16,025 bases of DNA from QQUD01 sp039029915 (GTDB taxonomy: Bacteria; Chloroflexota; Anaerolineae; Promineifilales; Promineifilaceae): positions 1-16,025 of the forward strand of contig JBCCFD010000142.1 in the NCBI GenBank assembly GCA_039029915.1. The letters run 5' to 3'. Shown in pieces: positions 8,000 to 14,780 of this stretch; within the stretch, counting starts at the first letter, position 1; every line of letters begins with the position of its first letter. A program made the position numbers and the translations under genes. The notes beneath the pieces were generated by a model. It made no database searches. It was not told the origin of the DNA and was given only the letters and a program-made list of their open reading frames with translations.

Positions 8000-8028
8000 G
8001 TTCGATATTTGATTATGTAGTGTACAAT
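8000..8028 (+). promoter_or_regulatory. Possible promoter of the GNAT gene, leaderless geometry
   Basis: TACAAT (8023-8028) ends 6 bases before the ATG at 8035, so a transcript would begin at or next to the start codon. The gene has no Shine-Dalgarno sequence, which fits a leaderless mRNA. The -35 candidate (GTTCGA, 8000-8005, 17-base spacing) is weak. Confidence 0.3.
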
Positions 8029-8034
8029 AGCGGC

Positions 8035-8961
8035 ATGGAATTAGCAAACATTATGGTAAATAACAGCGAAGAAAACGGCCGTATTCGACAAGCCACCCGA
8101 TCCGATGCTAAAGAGATAATGAAACTCCTTCAATCAGCCCCCTATCGACACATGCATGTGGATTGGTATGTACCTGGTGATTGGATTGGCAGCGCTGGGT
8201 TTTTGCTCAAAATAAAGCCGCCCGTAAAATCTTCACGTAGCCAGTTTGCAAAATTCCTGGGAGAGTCTGAAAAGGTTCAATCGCTGTTTGCTGTAACGGC
8301 TGATCCACGCCCTGCTGCTTGGGTACGGGTGGTGAGCTTAGGTGATAAAAAAACGGCCGTTTCAGACTTAGCTGAGCTGATAACGGCCGTAAAAAAACCC
8401 TTAAAAGAAGAGGGGAACAATGTTATTGCTTGGCTGGCAATTGAAGAATGGCCTAATCAATGGCTTCCAGAATTAGGATTTAAATGCGTTAACCATATTG
8501 AAACCTATGCTAAGGAAGATACTGAAATTCCTGACCGCTCTATTAACCCAGACATCGATATTCGCCCGGTCTTAGATAAGGATATTGTTAAGCTAGCTCA
8601 ACTGGAAGCTAAAGCGTTTAATGCTCTGTGGCGCCACAGTGCTCAAGGGTTGCAGTTGGCTAAGAATCAATCATTTTCATTTGATGTGGCGCTGCTTCAT
8701 GACGAGATTGTTGGATTTCAGTTGAGCACCCCCAATGATTATGGCGTACACCTAGTGCGTCTAACTGTTGATCCCGATTTGCAGGGAAAAGGGGTGGGTA
8801 CCGCGCTTATGACCCACGCCCTGCGCGGATATTATCGTCGAGATCGATACCGAATTACATTAAATACGCAATCAGATAATCAAACATCGCAAACCTTATA
8901 CACAAAGTTTGGGTTTAAACCAAGCGGACAAAAATTTCCCGTTTGGATTTCAAAGATATAG
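8035..8961 (+). CDS. GNAT family N-acetyltransferase, probably a tandem-domain form (308 aa)
   Basis: Predicted acetyl-CoA-dependent N-acyltransferase. The C-terminal half (about 175-308) is a clear GNAT fold: DIRPVLDKDIVKLAQLEAKAF at its start, a beta4-like VHLVRLTVDPDLQ, motif A with QGKGVG at about 251-256, and the closing TLYTKFGFKPSG. The N-terminal half opens with IRQATRSDAKEIMKLLQ, a typical first strand/helix of a second GNAT domain, but lacks a clear acetyl-CoA loop. I chose ATG 8035; an in-frame TTG at 7978 would overlap recA, and Met7 at 8053 is possible. The substrate cannot be read from sequence. The next gene starts 3 bases after the stop, so the two are translationally coupled. 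Three copies of the ACGGCCGT palindrome lie in its first half. Confidence 0.88.
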   Translation: MELANIMVNNSEENGRIRQATRSDAKEIMKLLQSAPYRHMHVDWYVPGDWIGSAGFLLKIKPPVKSSRSQFAKFLGESEKVQSLFAVTADPRPAAWVRVVSLGDKKTAVSDLAELITAVKKPLKEEGNNVIAWLAIEEWPNQWLPELGFKCVNHIETYAKEDTEIPDRSINPDIDIRPVLDKDIVKLAQLEAKAFNALWRHSAQGLQLAKNQSFSFDVALLHDEIVGFQLSTPNDYGVHLVRLTVDPDLQGKGVGTALMTHALRGYYRRDRYRITLNTQSDNQTSQTLYTKFGFKPSGQKFPVWISKI

Positions 8962-8964
8962 GCA

Positions 8965-10083
8965 ATGATTTCCCACAAGCTTAAATCTGCCTCCCGGTAC
9001 GCGGTTTCAAAATATGCATTTGGCTTTGCTTTTGGGCTGTTTATTGGTGTATTGGGTGGTGTTGCAGAACGGCCGTTAATCGGTGTGGTCTGCGCAGGAT
9101 TTCTAACCATGATTTTGGCTGGATTCCATACCGTTTTTAACCGCACATTAGGTGTTTTTACAGGGATCACATCCGGCGCTCTTCTAGGCATTATGATCGC
9201 GGTTGGGTTAATTGCGTTTGGTGGTCTCGTTGGCACAGGGCGTGCTGGTGTCATGTTTGGCTTAACCCGAGGGGGCATCATGGGCGGCGTCCTTGGATTT
9301 TTAACTCGGGCTGAGACCAGTGAAGATGATCCCTGGCATGTATCAATTTTTCTAGCCGTGGGTTCCTTTGTGGTGGGAGCAATTTTAGGGGGCGTCGTTG
9401 GTGCTTTTTCAGGGTTTTTACTAGGTGCACTGCGTCAAAACGAGTTCGCCGCCGCGATTGGTGGATTACTTGGCGGCATAGTGGGGGGGTATTTAGTCTC
9501 CTCAAACGATAACCCAAGGCTGATTGCAGCTGGGGCAATTGTTGGTGCCATTTTGACAGGTTTAGGAACAATAATCGGTGGGTCTGTTAATGGTGTCTTT
9601 TTAGGTGCAATTTCAGGCTCGATAGTGCCTATTTTGTTCATGATGATTATTGGTATGTACGGCGGGCTTCACCGCGGTCCAAAGGCATTACTTTTAGAAG
9701 CAGCTCAAACACCGCGAGAAATGCTGGCCCAGGGGGCAATTCCGATGATTGCCCCGGCCATGCTGATTGGGGTTATTGTTGGCACGGCCGTTGTTGGGAT
9801 TCGAGCCATTTTAGTTATTCCAACTATTCTGGCGCTGGTGGGTATTTTTTTAGGCGCTTTAGGGGAGCTTGAAGGATTGAAAGCAAACCGCGTTTCCCCG
9901 AAAGCGATTGTCGAGATTTTAATTTTAGGTTTAGACCGCTGGCCGTGGAAGCGATTAGTGAATCGATTGCGAAATCAAAGGGTCGATGTTTTAAAGGCAT
10001 CACTGCTTGGGTTTCTTGTCGGTTTAGCTGGTAGCGGCATTGGCATGCTGTTTGGCCCATTTTTAGCGAATTTATTCAATTGA
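8965..10083 (+). CDS. Glycine-rich polytopic membrane protein of unknown function (372 aa)
   Basis: An integral membrane protein with roughly eight to ten hydrophobic segments packed with Gly-x-x-x-Gly and Gly-Gly patterns (for example GLLGGIVGGY, GAILGGVVGAFSGFLLG). This suggests tightly packed helices in a glycine-zipper manner. Polar loops lie at about 114-124 (TSEDDPWH), 185-190 (SSNDNP), 231-250 and 310-345, the last strongly basic (RWPWKRLVNRLRNQR). I recognise no transporter or enzyme signature. It starts 3 bases after the GNAT stop and its own stop lies 8 bases before the next start, so it sits in the middle of a three-gene operon. Internal repetition of the Gly-rich units suggests duplication, but I cannot fix repeat borders by eye. 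Confidence 0.8.
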   Translation: MISHKLKSASRYAVSKYAFGFAFGLFIGVLGGVAERPLIGVVCAGFLTMILAGFHTVFNRTLGVFTGITSGALLGIMIAVGLIAFGGLVGTGRAGVMFGLTRGGIMGGVLGFLTRAETSEDDPWHVSIFLAVGSFVVGAILGGVVGAFSGFLLGALRQNEFAAAIGGLLGGIVGGYLVSSNDNPRLIAAGAIVGAILTGLGTIIGGSVNGVFLGAISGSIVPILFMMIIGMYGGLHRGPKALLLEAAQTPREMLAQGAIPMIAPAMLIGVIVGTAVVGIRAILVIPTILALVGIFLGALGELEGLKANRVSPKAIVEILILGLDRWPWKRLVNRLRNQRVDVLKASLLGFLVGLAGSGIGMLFGPFLANLFN

Positions 10084-10091
10084 GGAAGAGC

Positions 10092-10385
10092 ATGAAGAGA
10101 GAAAAGCTAACAGTAGAACAAATTAACCAAGCATTAGCATCCTTATCTGGATGGGATTATCAAGATGGGAAATTAACGAAGCAATTTAAATTTAAGAGTT
10201 TTGCAAAAGCATTAGGCTGGATGGTGTCAGTTGGTGTTGAAGCAGATAAAATGGATCATCATCCCGAATGGAGCAACGTGTACAGTCGGGTGACTGTCAA
10301 TTTAACAACACACGATATGGATAATTCTGTAAGCAGTTTGGATGTTTCATTAGCGAAAATAATGGATGAAACTGCGAGAGTTTGA
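10092..10385 (+). CDS. phhB: Pterin-4a-carbinolamine dehydratase-like protein
   Basis: Small (97 aa) protein of the PCD/DCoH family, which dehydrates 4a-hydroxytetrahydrobiopterin during pterin recycling. The family signature is complete: DHHPEWSNVYSRVTVNLTTH spans about residues 55-74, with His56, His57 and His74 as the catalytic triad. ATG 10092 was chosen because GAGGAAG lies just upstream; an in-frame TTG at 10080 overlaps the previous gene. It is the third gene of the GNAT-membrane protein operon. No aromatic amino acid hydroxylase is in the window, so its client pathway is open; some bacterial members serve other roles such as molybdopterin-related ones. Confidence 0.93.
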   Translation: MKREKLTVEQINQALASLSGWDYQDGKLTKQFKFKSFAKALGWMVSVGVEADKMDHHPEWSNVYSRVTVNLTTHDMDNSVSSLDVSLAKIMDETARV

Positions 10386-10425
10386 TGCAGGCGGTAAGCT
10401 CAGTTTAGACTTTTTTAGAGAATAA

Positions 10426-10452
10426 AAAAAGCGCTCAACTTGAGCGCTTTCT
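10426..10452. terminator. Bidirectional terminator between phhB-like gene and tRNA
   Basis: An 11-base stem with a 1-base centre (10428-10438 with 10440-10450, arms AAAGCGCTCAA/TTGAGCGCTTT). The plus side ends in TTTCTTT and the minus side in seven T residues. It can end both the plus-strand operon and the minus-strand tRNA transcript, whose 3' end lies 10 bases away. Confidence 0.85.
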
Positions 10453-10460
10453 TTGTATTA

Positions 10461-10532
10461 TAGCGGGGGCTGGATTCGAACCAACGACCTCCGGGTTATG
10501 AGCCCGACGAGCTGCCTCTGCTCTACCCCGCA
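10461..10532 (-). tRNA. Initiator tRNA-fMet (CAT)
   Basis: A 72-nt cloverleaf without encoded CCA. The anticodon loop is CTCATAA. The D stem is GAGC/GCTC with a 7-base loop; the T arm is GTTGG-TTCGAAT-CCAGC. It is an initiator, not an elongator, because (a) position 1 and 72 do not pair (T and T, next to GCGGGG/CCCCGC), (b) the anticodon stem has the GGG/CCC triple, and (c) D-stem pair 11-24 is A-T. All three are hallmarks of bacterial fMet tRNAs. The A73 discriminator is at 10461. Confidence 0.97.
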
Positions 10533-10545
10533 ACGACGGATGAGA

Positions 10546-10573
10546 ATTATAACAAGTGGCTTTTTAATGTCAA
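10546..10573 (-). promoter_or_regulatory. Consensus sigma-70 promoter of tRNA-fMet
   Basis: On the minus strand TTGACA (10573-10568) and TATAAT (10551-10546) match consensus 12 of 12 with a 16-base spacer. Transcription would start near 10539, giving a leader of about 7 bases before the tRNA. The -35 box touches the AGGGAG ribosome site of the divergent adenosyltransferase gene. Confidence 0.92.
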
Positions 10574-10588
10574 GGGAGAAATTTAAAT

Positions 10589-11152
10589 ATGCCAAGGTTG
10601 ACAAAACTTTATACAAAAAAGGGTGACGATGGCACAACTGCCCTTGGTGGTGGTCAGCGGGTTGAAAAAGATTCAGCACGCGTAGTAGCGTACGGCACCG
10701 TAGATGAACTGAACTCACAGTTAGGAGTGGCGATTGCGCACGGCTTAAGTGAAAAGCTCGCAAAAGAACTGTTGATTATCCAAAATGAGCTGTTTCATTT
10801 AGGCTCAGACCTTTGCTTTTTAGAGGATGATAAGAAAAAGTACCAAATCCCAGAAATTGGAGAACGTCACGTTGAAAAGTTGGAAAACATTACGGACGAG
10901 CTGTCTGCAATTGTGGGGCCCTTGGAAAACTTTATTTTGCCGGGAGGGTCTATAGGGGCAGCCCAGCTACAAGTTGCCCGTACAGTTTGCCGGAGAGCAG
11001 AACGTGATGTTATATCGCTTGTGCGCGATGAGTCGATTGGTGCATTTGTATTACCTTATTTGAACCGTTTGTCTGATGCACTTTTTGTGATGGGACGCTA
11101 TGAAAATCATGAAAAAGGAATTGCGGAACCTCTATGGGATACGCTGGCGTAG
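10589..11152 (+). CDS. pduO: ATP:cob(I)alamin (corrinoid) adenosyltransferase, PduO type
   Basis: Transfers the 5'-deoxyadenosyl group of ATP to cob(I)alamin or cobyric precursors, making the coenzyme form of B12. The 187 residues have the PduO/MMAB signatures: the ATP-binding TKKGDDGTT at 9-17, the RVEKDSARVVAYGTVDELNS stretch at 24-43, and the C-terminal FILPGGS plus AAQLQVARTVCRRAER helix (about 115-137). AGGGAG lies about 10 bases before the ATG. Its 3' end overlaps the next gene, cobS, by 19 bases, so the genes are co-translated. No cobalamin riboswitch is seen upstream; the space is taken by the divergent tRNA. This is not the unrelated CobA/BtuR-type enzyme. Confidence 0.95.
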   Translation: MPRLTKLYTKKGDDGTTALGGGQRVEKDSARVVAYGTVDELNSQLGVAIAHGLSEKLAKELLIIQNELFHLGSDLCFLEDDKKKYQIPEIGERHVEKLENITDELSAIVGPLENFILPGGSIGAAQLQVARTVCRRAERDVISLVRDESIGAFVLPYLNRLSDALFVMGRYENHEKGIAEPLWDTLA

Positions 11153-11865
11153 ATTTCTGGCTGGCGCTGTCTTTTTTAACGGCCGTTCCCACGCCTTCTT
11201 TTGATTACGAAAAAGCAAACCTTGGTCGATCGGGTGTGTGGTTTACTGTTGTTGGCTTGTTGCTTGGTGGTATCTTACTGGGAGCTGAATTTGTGCTGGG
11301 GTCCATATTTCCAAGTTGGGCAACGGCCGTAATAATCGTTTTCGTTTGGGCCTTGCTAACAGGCGGCCTGCATCTCGATGGACTGGCCGACTGCTTTGAT
11401 GGATTTTTAGCGCCCGTTCCCAAAGAGCGCCGTTTAGAGATAATGAAAGACCCGCGCTTAGGTACGTTTGGTGCAATCGGGTTGCTGATGACGCTCCTAT
11501 TAAAAGTGGCGCTTGTTGCAGATTTACGGCCGTCCGCTTTTGGCTTGCTCTTAGCGCCGGTTGTTGCTCGATGGATGATTTTGTTTGTGACTCGCTGGCC
11601 ACTGGCAACAGAGCGGGGAATGGGCAGTGCATTTGCTAAGGACGTTTCTAAGTCAACCATTGTGGTTGCTGGGTTGATTCCCTTACTTTTAGGTGCTTGG
11701 CTCGGGTGGCAAGCGCTGCTGGCGATCTTAGGGGCGATTTTGATTATGATGGCCTGTTCGTTTTGGGCAACCCGAGCCATTGGCGGGGTGACAGGTGATC
11801 TGTTTGGGCTTGTGGTGGAGTGGAGCGAAACGGCCGTTTTGCTCGTCCTGGTGATGAGGATTTAG
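11134..11865 (+). CDS. cobS: Adenosylcobinamide-GDP ribazoletransferase (cobalamin synthase)
   Basis: Integral membrane enzyme joining adenosylcobinamide-GDP to alpha-ribazole(-phosphate), the last step of nucleotide-loop assembly. The acid motif HLDGLADCFDG (80-90) and MKDPRLGTFG (104-113) are the family's metal- and substrate-binding signatures. Several hydrophobic helices follow, and 243 residues is the usual length. The start ATG lies inside the adenosyltransferase gene (19-base overlap), and the stop is 2 bases before cobU. It carries four copies of the ACGGCCGT palindrome (11178, 11322, 11526, 11829 regions), the densest gene in the window together with the 559-residue protein. Confidence 0.96.
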   Translation: MGYAGVDFWLALSFLTAVPTPSFDYEKANLGRSGVWFTVVGLLLGGILLGAEFVLGSIFPSWATAVIIVFVWALLTGGLHLDGLADCFDGFLAPVPKERRLEIMKDPRLGTFGAIGLLMTLLLKVALVADLRPSAFGLLLAPVVARWMILFVTRWPLATERGMGSAFAKDVSKSTIVVAGLIPLLLGAWLGWQALLAILGAILIMMACSFWATRAIGGVTGDLFGLVVEWSETAVLLVLVMRI

Positions 11866-11867
11866 GC

Positions 11868-12392
11868 ATGCTGACATTAATATTGGGGGGTGCACGAAGC
11901 GGAAAAAGTAGTCATGCGGAAACACGAGCCGCAGAACTGGGTGATCGCGTACTTTATGTGGCTACTGCCCAAGCATTTGATGATGATATGGCGGCCCGAA
12001 TTAAGAAGCATCGAGAAGAACGCCCTCGTCACTGGCCGACCCTCGAGGCCCCGACCAATGTTGGGGTTCAGATTGCCCAATTTTCGGAGGAGGTTGATGT
12101 CGTCCTGATTGACTGCCTCACTTTATTGACCAGTAATGTCTTTCTTGCGAATGAAGATAATGGGGCTACAGAAACGGCCGTTTTCAAAGAAGTTGCTGAT
12201 TTAATCGAGGTATATCAGGCTTCCAAAACAAACTGGATTATTGTGTCGAATGAAGTCGGAATGGGCATTGTGCCTGCTTACGATTTAGGTCGACAATATC
12301 GCGATCTTTTGGGCAAAGTTAATCAAAAATTGGCGCAAAAAGCGGATAAAGTTATTTTTATGGTGGCGGGCTTGCCTATGCAAGTTAAGTGA
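11868..12392 (+). CDS. cobU: Adenosylcobinamide kinase / adenosylcobinamide-phosphate guanylyltransferase
   Basis: Bifunctional enzyme that phosphorylates adenosylcobinamide and adds GMP, producing the substrate of CobS. In 174 residues: P-loop GGARSGKSS at 7-15, the KKHREERPRHWPTLEAP segment holding the guanylylated His (about 44-60), VVLIDCLTLLTSNV as the Walker B-like strand, and VSNEVGMGIVPAYDLGRQYRD near 133-153. I chose the ATG at 11868, directly after cobS; the longer frame from 11820 lies inside cobS. With its two upstream neighbours it forms a compact salvage-type B12 operon; cobT, cobC and cobD are not in the window. Confidence 0.96.
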   Translation: MLTLILGGARSGKSSHAETRAAELGDRVLYVATAQAFDDDMAARIKKHREERPRHWPTLEAPTNVGVQIAQFSEEVDVVLIDCLTLLTSNVFLANEDNGATETAVFKEVADLIEVYQASKTNWIIVSNEVGMGIVPAYDLGRQYRDLLGKVNQKLAQKADKVIFMVAGLPMQVK

Positions 12393-12612
12393 TCTGGCAG
12401 TATCTAAATGTTTGGGAAAAAGATTTTGAAACAAAAAAATTAGAAAAAACCCGAGCTTTTAGGAAACAGAAAACTAATCTAAACATCTAATTCGAACGGC
12501 TTCTTTCTATTGACCTGCCCCTATTTCCTTTTCCTACTAAGAAGAAACCGATCCAGAATTTTGAAAACTATCTCATCTCAACTAAACTTTTATAAAAAAA
12601 GAGGTAAAAATC

Positions 12613-12768
12613 ATGTTTAGCAACCTGTTATTGGTTGCCGGCATTGCGACTATTTTGTGGGTGGGTCTTTTCGTCTTTTACTTAGCATCTTCGCGTCGGC
12701 ACCAAGCAATTGAAAAAGATATCCAAGAGTTGGAAAAGTTGTTAGGCCCAGAAGAACAGGATGTTTAA
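12613..12768 (+). CDS. CcmD family membrane microprotein (51 aa)
   Basis: One N-terminal hydrophobic helix (about residues 4-26), then basic SSRRH and a charged amphipathic helix (IEKDIQELEKLLG), ending EEQDV. This is the layout of the CcmD family, small partners of the CcmABC haem exporter in cytochrome c maturation. An excellent ribosome site, AAGAGGT, stands 8-9 bases before the ATG, supporting a real gene. No other ccm gene is in the window and the next gene is a lipoprotein, so the assignment rests on shape. Its stop overlaps the ribosome site of that lipoprotein gene. The 220 bases upstream (12393-12612) hold a weak promoter candidate (TTGACC 12510, TACTAA 12535, 19-base spacing) and nothing else I recognise. 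Confidence 0.7.
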   Translation: MFSNLLLVAGIATILWVGLFVFYLASSRRHQAIEKDIQELEKLLGPEEQDV

Positions 12769-12778
12769 GGGAAGCGCA

Positions 12779-13441
12779 ATGCAAAAACACAACTTGTCAA
12801 TTGTATTCTTGCTAATGTCCCTATTGATATCAGCCTGTACCGCCTTTGGGGGCGGTGGCGTTGAAACGTGTGATAGCGGTGGTGCTCTATTACAAGATGA
12901 TTTTGGGGGGTCTCAGACCTGTGGCTGGGCAGAATACAACAAGAGCGGCACCGTGGTTGCTATTGAAGAAGGCGTCTTGCAAATTAGTACAAGCACGCCC
13001 GGTCAAATATTTTGGTCAAATCCGGGGCGTAATTTTGATGATGTTATTGTCAACGTTCAGGCGCGCCAAACGGATGGCCCCAACGACAACGCTTATGGGG
13101 TTATTTGTCGATACCAAGACGAAGGGAATTTCTATCTCTTTCTGATTAGCGGCGACGGGTACTACATGATTGGAAAGTATCAGACCGGACAAGCCACCAT
13201 TCAATATTTAACTGATAGCAATGAGTTTGTATTTTCTGAGGTGATTAACCAAGGTATAGCTACCAATCAAGTGCGGGCAAGCTGCGTTGGTAATGAGTTG
13301 AGCCTCTCAGTCAATGGTATTCCTTTGGCAACCGTCACCGATACTGCCTTTGCGGCTGGCGATGTCGGCTTAGGGGTCAGCACATTTGAGCCTGGAACGG
13401 CCGTTGTTCAGTTTGATGATTTTCGTGCCCTTGGCCCCTAA
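12779..13441 (+). CDS. Lipoprotein with concanavalin-like/LamG-type beta-sandwich domain (220 aa)
   Basis: A signal peptide with lipobox LISAC makes Cys20 the likely lipidated residue, so the protein is anchored outside the membrane. After a Gly-rich linker, residues about 45-220 follow the pattern of jelly-roll 'DUF1080-like' or LamG-like domains: DDFGG...WAEYN near the start, the YGVICRYQDEGNFYLFLISGDGYY core, and the closing VGLGVST...VQFDDFRALGP. Such domains usually bind sugars or other ligands; no catalytic residues can be assigned. I chose ATG 12779 because AAGGGA stands 6 bases upstream; the ATG at 12761 lies inside the upstream small gene. The next gene, 4 bases later, is a paralogue. 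Confidence 0.85.
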   Translation: MQKHNLSIVFLLMSLLISACTAFGGGGVETCDSGGALLQDDFGGSQTCGWAEYNKSGTVVAIEEGVLQISTSTPGQIFWSNPGRNFDDVIVNVQARQTDGPNDNAYGVICRYQDEGNFYLFLISGDGYYMIGKYQTGQATIQYLTDSNEFVFSEVINQGIATNQVRASCVGNELSLSVNGIPLATVTDTAFAAGDVGLGVSTFEPGTAVVQFDDFRALGP

Positions 13442-13445
13442 ACAA

Positions 13446-14084
13446 ATGTCACTAAAACGTTATCTCGTCCTGTTAGCTTTCCTGTTTTTGCTGGGTTGCC
13501 AGCAAGATGGAGCTCTGATCGCAACCGATGTGATTTTTGCCGAGCAATTTGTACCTGGTGAGATGGGCGCTTGGCAAATTGAAGGAGATTCGGTTGGTAG
13601 AACGGCCGTTATTGATGAGCAGCTGATTATCGAGGTCAATGCGCCCCAAACAATCCAATTTAGCACCTTAACCGAACCCCAATTTACAAATTTTATTATC
13701 GAAACCGACGCCCGACAGCTGCTTGGTGATCCTTCAGGGAGTTTTGGCATTTTATTCCGTATGCAAGGTCCCAATCAATTTTATCGTTTTGAAATTACCG
13801 GAGAAGGAAACTATATTTTAGAACGGCGCAATGCGGACAGTAGTTGGACCCGATATGTTGATGATTGGTCAAACTCTGAAGCGATCAATAAAGGTATTAA
13901 CGCCACAAATCGTCTTCGGGTTGAGGCGATTGATCGTAATATTGCCGTTTATGCGAATGGTGTCTTGCTCGCCCAAGTGAGCGATAACCTCTATCCAAGC
14001 GGGAGCATTGCTTTAGATGCAGGTACGTTTATATCTTCTGAGCTTAAAGTCGCCTTTGATAACGTAACAGTGCGCAGCCCATAA
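13446..14084 (+). CDS. Second lipoprotein, paralogue of the preceding one (212 aa)
   Basis: Lipobox LLGC puts lipidation at Cys18. The mature part lines up with the upstream lipoprotein: FGILFRMQGPNQFYRFEITGEGNY matches YGVICRYQDEGNFYLFLISGDGYY, INATNRLRVEAID matches IATNQVRASCVG, YANGVLLAQVSD matches SVNGIPLATVTD, and both end in F(D)D/NxxxRxxxP. So the two genes arose by tandem duplication and have diverged widely. ATG 13446 was chosen because it gives a clean signal peptide and starts 4 bases after the upstream stop; there is no Shine-Dalgarno sequence, which suggests coupled translation. The function is unknown. Confidence 0.85.
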   Translation: MSLKRYLVLLAFLFLLGCQQDGALIATDVIFAEQFVPGEMGAWQIEGDSVGRTAVIDEQLIIEVNAPQTIQFSTLTEPQFTNFIIETDARQLLGDPSGSFGILFRMQGPNQFYRFEITGEGNYILERRNADSSWTRYVDDWSNSEAINKGINATNRLRVEAIDRNIAVYANGVLLAQVSDNLYPSGSIALDAGTFISSELKVAFDNVTVRSP

Positions 14085-14096
14085 TTCTATTCGATC

Positions 14097-14177
14097 AGGA
14101 CTTACGCACCCTGACCCTGTCGAAGGGGTAAGAAAGTCACTTCGACAGGCTCAGTGACCGCTATTTGCGTAAGTCCT
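14097..14177. repeat. MITE-like nested inverted repeat (81 bp)
   Basis: Terminal arms AGGACTTACGCA (14097-14108) and TGCGTAAGTCCT (14166-14177) are perfect 12-base inverted repeats. Inside, CTGACCCTGTCGAAG (14111-14125) pairs with CTTCGACAGGCTCAG (14140-14154) with one mismatch. The whole element folds into a two-tier hairpin. The inner TTCGACAGGCTCAGTGA text is a type of repeat I know from many unrelated bacterial genomes between genes. No coding capacity. I see no clear target-site duplication next to the arms. Confidence 0.85.
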
Positions 14178-14211
14178 ATTGATAAAAAGTGCTGGTAGTG
14201 AGGAGAAAGAG

Positions 14212-14766
14212 ATGTCAAAATTAAATGATGCCGCTCAAAAAATGGCTGAAAACCTACAGAAAAAAACGGGTAAGTCGCTGGTAGAATGGGTAACGATTGC
14301 CCGGCAAAGCGGGATAGAGAAGCACGGTGAGTTGCTTAAATATTTAAAGGGGGAGCATGGTCTGACTCATGGCTATGCTAATATGGTGTCTATGCAATCT
14401 CGAAAGTCAGATGATGGTGAAGAACCTGACTTTATTGAAGCACAGTATGCCGGGGCAAAAGCGGCTCTGAAGCCGATTTATGACGCTATTTTGAATGAGG
14501 TTGAAGAATTTGGGGCTGATATTGAGTTGGCTCCAAAGAAAGCCTATATGAGTTTACGCCGCAATAAGCAGTTTGCCATTGTGCAGCCATCGACAAAAAC
14601 GCGAGTTGATGTAGGCATTAATTTGAAAGGAGATACCCCAACAGATCGGCTTGAAACATCGGGTAGCTTTAACTCGATGGTTAGTCATCGGGTTCGACTA
14701 ACGACCGTTGAACAGGTTGATGCTGAGCTGATTAGCTGGCTGAAAGAAGCTTACGAGCGAGCATAA
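14212..14766 (+). CDS. DUF4287 / DUF5655 domain protein (184 aa)
   Basis: The N-terminal part (about 5-58) with TGKSLVEWVTIARQSG...KHGELLKYLKGEHGLTHGYAN fits DUF4287, a small helical domain. The C-terminal part (about 75-184) with IYDAILNEVEEFG, APKKAYMSLRRNKQFAIVQP and KTRVDVGINLKG fits DUF5655, often described as a predicted transport-related domain. The biochemical role is unknown to me. I chose ATG 14212 because AGGAGAAAG is directly upstream; a TTG at 14179 would begin at the border of the 81-bp repeat. The gene converges with the Nudix gene, 14 bases apart. Confidence 0.9.
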   Translation: MSKLNDAAQKMAENLQKKTGKSLVEWVTIARQSGIEKHGELLKYLKGEHGLTHGYANMVSMQSRKSDDGEEPDFIEAQYAGAKAALKPIYDAILNEVEEFGADIELAPKKAYMSLRRNKQFAIVQPSTKTRVDVGINLKGDTPTDRLETSGSFNSMVSHRVRLTTVEQVDAELISWLKEAYERA

Positions 14767-14780
14767 GCGTTCTGAAGCTT

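Noticed and set aside
7986..8034. SOS box in the recA upstream region
   Set aside because: Only a half-site (CGAAC on the minus strand, near 8000) is present; the matching GTTC at four bases is missing.
10386..10588. Cobalamin riboswitch before the B12 operon
   Set aside because: The space is occupied by the terminator, tRNA and its promoter, and no B12-box-like sequence is seen.
11205..11780. 191-codon minus-strand frame opposite cobS
   Set aside because: It is a shadow of cobS, rich in low-complexity Ser/Ala/Pro/Lys text, with no ribosome site; cobS itself is certain.
5731..12514. Similar strings CTTCTTTCCATTGAC (5731) and CTTCTTTCTATTGAC (12500) in two spacers, as a shared promoter element
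   Set aside because: A 14-of-15 match between two sites is expected several times by chance in 16 kb, and neither has a good -10 box at the normal distance.
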